Origin: Campylobacteraceae bacterium
GTDB taxonomy: Bacteria; Campylobacterota; Campylobacteria; Campylobacterales; Sulfurovaceae
DNA length: 5,996 bases
Reading direction: 5' to 3'
Assembly: GCA_027079365.1 (NCBI GenBank)
Contig: JALWVW010000145.1
Coordinates: 1-5,996 of the forward strand
A program made the translations under genes and the position numbers. The notes beneath the pieces are model-generated. The model saw nothing but the letters and a program-made list of their open reading frames with translations, made no database searches and was not told where the DNA came from. Each line of letters opens with the position of its first letter. The stretch's first letter is position 1. Of the stretch, positions 1 through 4,752 are shown one piece after another.

Positions 1-500
1 CCAACCAATAGTCCGACCATATAGAGAGAGCTAAAAGGCCATCCGGCTACGAAGATCACACCAAGTACCAGCGAAGTAGTAGCATTGAGGAACCACAGTA
101 TCCAGTTTTTTTGTGGTTTCATCGAAAAAGCAAGGCCAAATCCTGCAAACGCATCAGTAAAAAAATACATCGCAAACAACAGTCCCAGCGTTGCAACACC
201 CTGCATAGGGTAAAATATCATAAATATTGATACCAAAATGAGCAGGAAACTCTTCAGCCACCCTGCCCAGTCCTCTTTGTTACTTGTCCAGGTGAGCCAC
301 CCGGCAGAAATGCCGGTAAACAGCATCAAATAAGAGACAAAGACCAAAGTTGTCCATGACATAAAAGTAGGGAATATAATTCCTATGCTCCCTAGCACAA
401 TAAACAAAATACCACTGATCTTCGCATATTTTTTAAAATGATCTACCAGATTTTTATTGATATTCATTTCTGCGCTTAGCTGATCGTTCCATTTCCACAT
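1..500 (-). CDS. hdeD: HdeD family (DUF308) membrane protein, 3' end cut by window edge
   Basis: I translated this leftward frame by hand; about 166 codons are visible and it stays open to the window edge. The product begins MWKWNDQLSAEMN and is strongly hydrophobic, with putative membrane segments near residues 27-43, 50-70, 82-97, 101-126 and 133-153, and a sixth starting at the edge. This spacing, the short loops and the GWPFSSLYMVG stretch near residues 153-163 fit the HdeD/DUF308 family of about 190-residue, six-span inner-membrane proteins. In E. coli HdeD belongs to the acid-fitness island and supports acid resistance at high cell density; its biochemical activity is not known. The start is set by AAAGGATAGACT directly before the ATG, almost the same initiation sequence as the upstream yfdX gene. 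It lies 33 bp downstream of yfdX on the same strand, so the two are probably co-transcribed. The family call is fairly secure; the acid role here is inference. Confidence 0.85.
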   Translation of the reverse strand, partial: MWKWNDQLSAEMNINKNLVDHFKKYAKISGILFIVLGSIGIIFPTFMSWTTLVFVSYLMLFTGISAGWLTWTSNKEDWAGWLKSFLLILVSIFMIFYPMQGVATLGLLFAMYFFTDAFAGFGLAFSMKPQKNWILWFLNATTSLVLGVIFVAGWPFSSLYMVGLLV

Positions 501-510
501 AGTCTATCCT

Positions 511-551
511 TTTTTTCTATTGTATCGTTTTTTCTATTGTATCGTTTTTTT
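511..551. repeat. 17-bp tandem duplication with flanking T-runs
   Basis: The unit TTTTTTCTATTGTATCG occurs twice without mismatch at 511-527 and 528-544, followed by seven more T at 545-551. Read on the minus strand, the right-hand copy encodes the last codons and the TAG stop of yfdX. The left-hand copy fills most of the 33-bp gap before hdeD. The unit is not a multiple of three, but because the stop lies in the first-read copy, gain or loss of the other copy would change only the yfdX-hdeD spacing and not the protein. It looks like a slippage or recombination duplication between A-runs. Confidence 0.9.
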
Positions 552-1520
552 CTTGTCTTGCTGTGCTTCTTTTTTAAAAACCCTACTCTCTTTAACGGCC
601 TTCTTCGTTTCTTTTTTTTGGTACTCTTGCACTTTCTCTTCTGCTGGATTTTTGACTTTGACTTTTTCTATGCGTGTATTGTGAATAAGATTCTTAAAAT
701 CCTCTTTAAGCTTTTCATAGAGTTTGACCACTTCATTTTTTCCCTTAATCTCTTTCTCGATTTTTTCAATGCTGTCAGCCAAAGATCTGTATGCACTATC
801 ATGCCTCTTGGTATAGCCCAGTAATTCTGCACGCCTTAGTTCTTCCTTTGCTGCTTCCAAAAGCTTTTTGGCATCCTCTTTTTTACTTTTGTCCAATGCC
901 GAAGCCTCTAGAATCAAGCCTTGTGCCGTCAAGAGGGGAGTAGGCAGTATAATCTGGGTGTTTACCAAGGTGCCAAATCCTGCTCTCAATGCATCCAGGG
1001 CAGCCTTTTTATCTCCTTTGTTTAGTGCTTCCAGCGCGGTTTTCGTAGAGGAAGGATAAAGCTTCATGGGAGCCGAAACCATATTGATATCCAATTCGTC
1101 TCTGAGTGGGCTCAAGAGCGCAATAGCTGCTTGCGTATCGTGGGCTTCGATCAGCTGAGTACTGAGCTTCAATATATCTTGTATAGTTACCGAAGAGCCT
1201 ACAAAATTATAAGCGACCAAACGCTCCTCCAGAGGAATCAGTCCAAGTGCAGGATCAGTTTTGAGTGCCTTACTGAAGTCATCATTTGCTTTTTGCAACA
1301 ATTTTTTCGCTTCATCCAGTTTTCCTGATTCTATTAGCCGCACAGATTTGAATGTATTCTGAATACCTTCAATAACCTCTTTGGGAGCTTTTTTTTGCTC
1401 TTGTGTATGTTTCTTTATCTGCTGCTCCATCAATGTCTTTGTCCCTGTTTTTGCCTGGATACCTGAACTACTCAGGATCAATCCACAGACAACTGCCGAG
1501 AGCAATACGCTTCTTTTCAT
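534..1520 (-). CDS. yfdX: YfdX family exported protein with charged C-terminal extension
   Basis: The product has 328 residues. It starts with a typical signal peptide (MKRSV, a hydrophobic core, then SSSGIQA with likely cleavage after Ala23), so it is probably periplasmic. Residues about 45-255 match the YfdX family pattern: helical repeats with IPLEERLVAYN near 95-105, an ALLSPLRDELDI stretch near 134-145, APMKLYP near 150-155, and TQIILPTPLL near 188-197. In E. coli yfdX is induced by the EvgA regulator together with acid and drug resistance genes; its molecular role is unsettled. Residues about 255-328 form a Lys/Glu-rich, probably helical or disordered tail that the 211-residue E. coli protein lacks. 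The start is supported by AAAGGATAGACG before the ATG. It is the first gene of a leftward unit with hdeD and is transcribed from the divergent control region shared with the gene at 1655. The stop codon lies inside a tandem duplication. The family call is good; function is by analogy. Confidence 0.85.
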   Translation of the reverse strand: MKRSVLLSAVVCGLILSSSGIQAKTGTKTLMEQQIKKHTQEQKKAPKEVIEGIQNTFKSVRLIESGKLDEAKKLLQKANDDFSKALKTDPALGLIPLEERLVAYNFVGSSVTIQDILKLSTQLIEAHDTQAAIALLSPLRDELDINMVSAPMKLYPSSTKTALEALNKGDKKAALDALRAGFGTLVNTQIILPTPLLTAQGLILEASALDKSKKEDAKKLLEAAKEELRRAELLGYTKRHDSAYRSLADSIEKIEKEIKGKNEVVKLYEKLKEDFKNLIHNTRIEKVKVKNPAEEKVQEYQKKETKKAVKESRVFKKEAQQDKKKTIQ

Positions 1521-1557
1521 CGTCTATCCTTTATGTTGATTTGTATGTTACGGCACC

Positions 1558-1563
1558 ATTATG
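1558..1563 (-). promoter_or_regulatory. Predicted -10 box of the yfdX-hdeD operon
   Basis: The minus strand reads CATAAT here, five of six matches to TATAAT. It predicts a start near 1551 and a leader of about 31 nt before the yfdX ATG. No good -35 is visible. Instead, the palindrome at 1583-1602 is centred 29.5 bp upstream of the first -10 base, which is -41.5 from the predicted start, the class II position of Crp/Fnr activators. A rival -10 (TATGAT, minus strand 1577-1572) exists; if that one is used, the palindrome would overlap the promoter and suggest repression. Confidence 0.5.
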
Positions 1564-1582
1564 AAACATCTATCATAACCTG

Positions 1583-1602
1583 TCTGTTAGCCAGCTAACA
1601 GA
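1583..1602. promoter_or_regulatory. Perfect palindrome, likely Crp/Fnr-family operator shared by divergent operons
   Basis: The sequence TCTGTTAGCCAGCTAACAGA has 9-bp perfect arms around a central CA. Its core TGTTA-N6-TAACA has the same half-site spacing as the E. coli CRP consensus TGTGA-N6-TCACA, differing at the fourth half-site base. It lies between the yfdX-hdeD unit and the unit that encodes a Crp/Fnr-family protein 540 bp downstream. Its centre (1592.5) is equidistant, 29.5 bp, from plausible -10 boxes on both strands. I infer it is the binding site of that regulator. A weak RNA hairpin is the alternative reading, but no T-run follows it, so a terminator is unlikely. Confidence 0.65.
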
Positions 1603-1621
1603 AGTAAATATTTTGCCCCTG

Positions 1622-1627
1622 TATGAT
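1622..1627 (+). promoter_or_regulatory. Predicted -10 box of the 157-aa gene / Crp-like regulator operon
   Basis: TATGAT matches TATAAT at five of six bases, with TG directly before it. It predicts a start near 1634 and a leader of about 21 nt containing the GAGGAG ribosome site of the gene at 1655. The palindrome centre is at -41.5 relative to that start. An overlapping alternative -10, TATACT at 1628-1633, would shift the operator to about -47.5, which fits Crp-type activation less well. Confidence 0.5.
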
Positions 1628-1654
1628 TATACTTATAGTCATGAGGAGTAGACA

Positions 1655-2128
1655 ATGTCATACAAAGAAGAGATCATGATCATGCTTGACAAGAAAGCAT
1701 ATACAGTACAGGAAAGCATATTAATTGTCTTCAAAAAAGCACTTTTGGATGCCAGGAAAACAGGGCAGTCGCTGGAAAGTATTGTTTATGAGCTTCTTGA
1801 AGGTATCGAAAGTCACACAAAAAATGATGAACTTCTTATTCAAAGTATTGACCTTTTTATACAGGTATTCCTCCAAAATACAAAAGACACCATCCTCTAC
1901 TCCTACAGAAACTACAAAATGGCGCAGAGAGCCCATAAGGAGAATATTGATAAGCAGTATGCGTTTGCAGATGAGATATTTGATACTTTGTCGCACTATG
2001 CAAAGGACAATCAACATCCAGAACTCTTATGCAGATGCAACAGTAAAAAGATGACACTGGTGGAAAAGATGCATCAGTTGTGCAAAGAAGTTCGCTATAA
2101 TCACACACTCGATACACAGATTTATTAG
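1655..2128 (+). CDS. Hypothetical helical protein co-transcribed with Crp-like regulator
   Basis: I do not recognise this 157-residue protein with confidence. GAGGAG lies six bases before the ATG, which supports this start over Met8 and Met10. It has no signal peptide or membrane segment and looks almost entirely alpha-helical and soluble. The first helices (about residues 17-55, including KALLDARKTGQSLESIVYEL) have an amphipathic pattern. The next part (56-115) is rich in Ile, Leu, Tyr and Asp. The C-terminal part has Cys126, Cys128 and Cys143 (CRC near 126-128) with His140 and His150, a set that could bind metal or form disulfides, though no known motif is matched. The N-terminal helices faintly recall small DUF families found near YfdX genes, but I cannot name one securely. 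The stop is 15 bp from the ATG of the Crp-like gene, so the two form one operon. It may be a partner or co-sensor of the regulator, or a third effector of the stress module; this is inference. Confidence 0.8.
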   Translation: MSYKEEIMIMLDKKAYTVQESILIVFKKALLDARKTGQSLESIVYELLEGIESHTKNDELLIQSIDLFIQVFLQNTKDTILYSYRNYKMAQRAHKENIDKQYAFADEIFDTLSHYAKDNQHPELLCRCNSKKMTLVEKMHQLCKEVRYNHTLDTQIY

Positions 2129-2143
2129 GGAACAAGGATCACC

Positions 2144-2866
2144 ATGCAGAAAACATCCCCGCTCTATGGCAAAGCATTCGATGTGCTGAAAAACTCCAAT
2201 CTTTTTGGAGCGCTTTCCGATGCGGTGCTTCATGATATGATTTCCGAAGGGGAAGAGGGAAGCTGGAAAAAAGCTGATATCATAGACTCTGACATCAATA
2301 CAAAATACCTCCATATACTCCTCAGCGGAAAACTAAAAATCTCCCAGGTTGATCCTGAAAGCGGCAGAAGTATTGTCATTTTTCTACTTGGCAGCCAAGA
2401 TATTTTTGATGTTTTCTCTCTACTCGATGGGAGGGAGCATATCGTTCAGCCTGTAGTATTGGATCATATAGAATTTCTACGCATTCCTCTAGAGCGTGCT
2501 AGAGAATGGATCAGGGAACATCCAGAATTCAACGAGACATTTCTGCCTTATCTGGGAAAACATATGCGTGAACTTGAAGAGTTTAGTGAATCTCTTGTAT
2601 TCCATGACACCAGCACAAGACTAGCCAAACTTATCTTGAGACATATCCATGCATGCAAAGAAAGCGACGATGAACATTACCCAGTCAAGCTCATCAATAA
2701 TCTTTCACATGAATCACTTGCAGAGATGATCGGCTCTGTCCGTTCCGTGGTCAGTACACAGATGCACAAACTCAAGGAAGAGGGTGCTATTGTCAGCAGA
2801 AGGGGGCATCTGGCTGTCAAAAACCTTGAAAAATTGATGAAAAAGTGTGAGCTCTTCCATCACTAG
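2144..2866 (+). CDS. Crp/Fnr-family transcription regulator (not a typical cAMP or Fe-S sensor)
   Basis: The 240-residue product has the Crp/Fnr layout. A cyclic-nucleotide-binding-type beta-barrel spans about residues 15-130 (LSGKLKISQVD near 60-70, then GRSIVIFLLGSQDIFDVFSLLDGRE). A long dimer helix covers about 132-170, and a winged helix-turn-helix about 185-228 (LSHESLAEMIGSVRSVVSTQMHKLKEEG in overview). The phosphate-binding cassette lacks the GEL...RS signature of cAMP-binding Crp, so cAMP is unlikely. Only two cysteines are present (171 and 235) and none is N-terminal, so an Fnr-type iron-sulfur cluster is unlikely. In the recognition helix, Arg200 aligns with E. coli CRP Arg180, but the CRP Glu181 and Arg185 positions are Ser and Thr. 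AAGGA lies seven bases before the ATG. It is the second gene of an operon and converges on the oleate hydratase gene with 10 bp between stops. It probably binds the palindrome at 1583-1602 and controls its own operon and yfdX-hdeD. Its signal is unknown. Confidence 0.9.
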   Translation: MQKTSPLYGKAFDVLKNSNLFGALSDAVLHDMISEGEEGSWKKADIIDSDINTKYLHILLSGKLKISQVDPESGRSIVIFLLGSQDIFDVFSLLDGREHIVQPVVLDHIEFLRIPLERAREWIREHPEFNETFLPYLGKHMRELEEFSESLVFHDTSTRLAKLILRHIHACKESDDEHYPVKLINNLSHESLAEMIGSVRSVVSTQMHKLKEEGAIVSRRGHLAVKNLEKLMKKCELFHH

Positions 2867-2876
2867 ACCTTGTATG

Positions 2877-4475
2877 CTATCGGCTGATTGCCTTGGCGGC
2901 CTTCATCAGTACCAACGGGTTGTGGATCGAGTCATAGATGGGGTTGACACCTCTATCCGCATCAAAATGTCCAAAGACAGCCATCTGCGCGGTTCTGACT
3001 GAGTACTCTACTGTAAAGACACAATCATCCGGCACCTCCGCAAACTGTCCAAGAAAGGCGAAGTTTTTAGCACCTTTTGGGATCACCAGAGGTCTGTCAC
3101 CCAGCGTGCGCGGCATAAAGAGAGCGTCCACAAACGGCATTGCTACAGGAATACAGTTTACCTTGCCTGCTTCGGTGACAGGCTTCATCTTCTCCTGTAT
3201 GCCGAGATGGTAGTAGAGCTCCTCAAGCATCTCTTCCCCGGTACAGTCTGACATTTTTTTCTTGATGAAATTACCTTCTCTGTCCGGGTACAGTCCATAT
3301 CCCCAGAAGATCTTCACGTCTTTTGGCTGATTGGGAAAGTGCGGCTGTCTGGCGATGACAATAGACATGAACCAATTGGAATCCGTCATCGTGACCAGTC
3401 CACCTGTACCGTCAACATTTCCCGAGAAGTTTTCCATATAGTCATGAAATGTATCATCTTTGAGTGTCGCAGTAAAAGAGTACCATTTCTGCAGATCAAT
3501 ATTGTCACAGAAGACACCGGGCCTGCCAAACGCTTTGTCTTTTTTGGCTATCTTCTCCCAAAGAAGCCATGACCCGGAGTCTGCCTTGCCTTTGAGTCTG
3601 GCCGGAGTATTCCAGCTACCATTGTCTGTACTCTCCGTCAGTGAGCCGTTGGTGACAAAGACATAGTCATCACTGCCCAGTACGATCTCAGATCTCTTGC
3701 CTGCTCTGTCTGTGACCAGCAGAACTGTCGCACGCTTCGCATCTGAAGCCAGTTCAAAATCGATATCTGTAACCTGCATATGCATATCAAAATGCACCCC
3801 ACGCTCCTCAAGATATCGCTGGGTGGGCAAGATGACAGAATGATACTGATTATACTTGGTACGCATTACACCACCGAGCTGATGCAGTCCGTCTACGAGG
3901 TGGATAAAGCGTTTCATGTAGCGGCGCATTTCGGCCAGTGAACTCCACTTCTGAAAGGCGAACATTGATGTCCAGATATGCCAGAAATTGGTCTCGAAAA
4001 ATGCTGCAGAGAACCAGTCCTCTATGCGTTGATTTCCCAGAGATCTTTCAGAGACAAAAGTCAGCTTGAGCAGGTCAGTCTGGTCAGAAAGTGAAAGTCC
4101 AAAAGAGGAGACATCCAGCTTCTTTCCTTCCCTAAGCAGCCTCGCCTGCGCATGAGAGACAAAGCGCTCATTGAACTCAAAAGATTCATCTCTGACAGAG
4201 ACATTGGGGTCTTCCAGCGAAGGAATATTCGAGAGAAGATCCCAGTAGCACTCATAATGCTTCTCATGCATGCGTCCACCACGCACGACAAACCCATGTT
4301 CCACATCACCCGCACCATCACAAGCACCACCCGTGATATCATCCTGCTCCAGAATATGGATATTTTCTCCCGGTACACCAGCATCTTTGATGAGATAAAC
4401 TGCTGCTGCCAAGGAAGCGATCCCCGAACCCACCAGATAAACCTTGGATCTTTCGGGATGAGTGTTCTTTTCCAT
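2877..4475 (-). CDS. ohyA: Oleate hydratase (FAD-dependent fatty acid hydratase, MCRA family)
   Basis: The 532-residue protein adds water to the cis-9 double bond of oleate-type fatty acids to give 10-hydroxy acids, using bound FAD without net redox change. Evidence includes a Rossmann dinucleotide motif near residues 13-24 (YLVGSGIASLAA) and an acidic end of strand two (ILEQDDITGGACDG, 41-54). Other family blocks are YNQYHSVILPTQRYLEERGV (208-227, holding the likely catalytic Tyr), FMPRTLGDRPLVIP (453-466), and FLGQFAEVPDDCVFTVEYSV (474-493), which is highly diagnostic. The active-site loop is RGGRMHEKHYECYWDL (65-80); most hydratases have RGGREM, so the water-activating Glu position appears to be Met69. 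As I recall, the monomeric Rhodococcus erythropolis enzyme also has Met there. The protein is shorter than the 590-650 residues of many members. No signal peptide is seen; the enzyme is probably cytosolic or membrane-associated. AAAGGAG lies six bases before the ATG. It appears to be a single-gene unit and may serve fatty acid detoxification or membrane lipid adjustment. Confidence 0.93.
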   Translation of the reverse strand: MEKNTHPERSKVYLVGSGIASLAAAVYLIKDAGVPGENIHILEQDDITGGACDGAGDVEHGFVVRGGRMHEKHYECYWDLLSNIPSLEDPNVSVRDESFEFNERFVSHAQARLLREGKKLDVSSFGLSLSDQTDLLKLTFVSERSLGNQRIEDWFSAAFFETNFWHIWTSMFAFQKWSSLAEMRRYMKRFIHLVDGLHQLGGVMRTKYNQYHSVILPTQRYLEERGVHFDMHMQVTDIDFELASDAKRATVLLVTDRAGKRSEIVLGSDDYVFVTNGSLTESTDNGSWNTPARLKGKADSGSWLLWEKIAKKDKAFGRPGVFCDNIDLQKWYSFTATLKDDTFHDYMENFSGNVDGTGGLVTMTDSNWFMSIVIARQPHFPNQPKDVKIFWGYGLYPDREGNFIKKKMSDCTGEEMLEELYYHLGIQEKMKPVTEAGKVNCIPVAMPFVDALFMPRTLGDRPLVIPKGAKNFAFLGQFAEVPDDCVFTVEYSVRTAQMAVFGHFDADRGVNPIYDSIHNPLVLMKAAKAISR

Positions 4476-4515
4476 TTTTTCTCCTTTGTTTTTACCTTAT
4501 ACGGTTTAATGGACT

Positions 4516-4521
4516 ATTATA
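4516..4521 (-). promoter_or_regulatory. Predicted -10 box of oleate hydratase gene
   Basis: The minus strand reads TATAAT, a perfect -10, preceded directly by GTG. It predicts a start near 4509 and a leader of about 34 nt to the ohyA ATG. No clear -35 is seen at the expected distance, as is common where T/A-rich upstream sequence replaces it. No copy of the TGTTA-N6-TAACA palindrome is present here, so direct control by the neighbouring Crp-like regulator is not supported. Confidence 0.6.
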
Positions 4522-4555
4522 CACTAATTTAACCACCCCGCCAAATCCATAGCTA

Positions 4556-4582
4556 TTGACAAAACGTTTATTTTGCTATACA
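4556..4582 (+). promoter_or_regulatory. Candidate distal promoter (P1) upstream of leader ORF and YitT-family gene
   Basis: A perfect -35 TTGACA at 4556-4561 is followed by TGCTATACA at 4574-4582, which is an extended -10 form (TG, one base, TATACA). Spacing is 15 bp to TATACA, or 17 bp to the weaker TACACT at 4579-4584. A start near 4589 would give a leader of about 164 nt before the YitT-family gene, including the small ORF at 4614-4691. Confidence 0.45.
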
Positions 4583-4613
4583 CTTAGCTCTACTTTTGCA
4601 GAGAGGATAATGT

Positions 4614-4691
4614 ATGCGCCTAGATTCCAATAACAATGCATCAAAATACCATCGCCTCTGTTCTCAAAACGCAGCCTACGCACAGCATTAA
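4614..4691 (+). CDS. Possible 25-residue leader peptide ORF
   Basis: An ATG at 4614 with GAGAGG seven bases upstream (4601-4606) opens a 25-codon frame ending in TAA at 4689-4691. The peptide begins MRLDSNNNAS and ends with RLCSQNAAYAQH; one Cys and a run of three Asn are notable. It is too short for homology judgement. It sits between candidate promoter P1 and the YitT-family gene, and its stop is 61 nt before that ATG, so it could be an attenuation leader or a free small protein. An overlapping out-of-frame ATG at 4610 gives only seven codons. Equally it may be chance; the codons alone cannot decide. Confidence 0.35.
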   Translation: MRLDSNNNASKYHRLCSQNAAYAQH

Positions 4692-4719
4692 CCCTCCTTT
4701 ATCTTTTTTCACCCTTTTT

Positions 4720-4725
4720 TATACT
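4720..4725 (+). promoter_or_regulatory. Candidate proximal -10 box (P2) of YitT-family gene
   Basis: TATACT (five of six matches) lies behind two T-runs at about 4703-4709 and 4715-4720, spaced roughly one helical turn apart. T-rich, -35-poor sequence before the -10 is the known form of housekeeping promoters in Campylobacter and Helicobacter. A start near 4732 gives a leader of about 21 nt. If this is the main promoter, the small ORF at 4614 is not part of the YitT mRNA. Confidence 0.45.
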
Positions 4726-4752
4726 TTCACATTTTAACACAAAGGATGCTCT

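Noticed and set aside
1583..1602. Palindrome as a transcription terminator
   Set aside because: No T-run follows on either strand, and it lies between divergent promoters, not at a gene end. Operator is the better reading.
2864..2879. Bidirectional terminator between the Crp-like gene and ohyA
   Set aside because: Only 10 bp separate the stops and I find no convincing hairpin with T-run on either side.
4061..4384. 107-residue minus-strand open frame within the oleate hydratase gene
   Set aside because: It is a frame-shifted shadow of the same strand as ohyA, has no ribosome site or family features, and the ohyA frame is fully supported by conserved motifs.
4152..4532. 126-residue plus-strand frame opposite the 5' end of ohyA
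   Set aside because: It is antisense to a well-supported gene, without an own ribosome site or recognisable domain, and it runs into the intergenic promoter.
4660..4720. Intrinsic terminator from the T-runs upstream of the YitT-family gene
   Set aside because: The T-runs have no GC-rich inverted repeat directly before them, and they fit the T-rich upstream part of a promoter better.
4501..4752. Second copy of the TGTTA-N6-TAACA operator near ohyA or the YitT-family gene
   Set aside because: Only isolated TAACA half-sites occur (for example at 4735-4739), without a partner at the right spacing.
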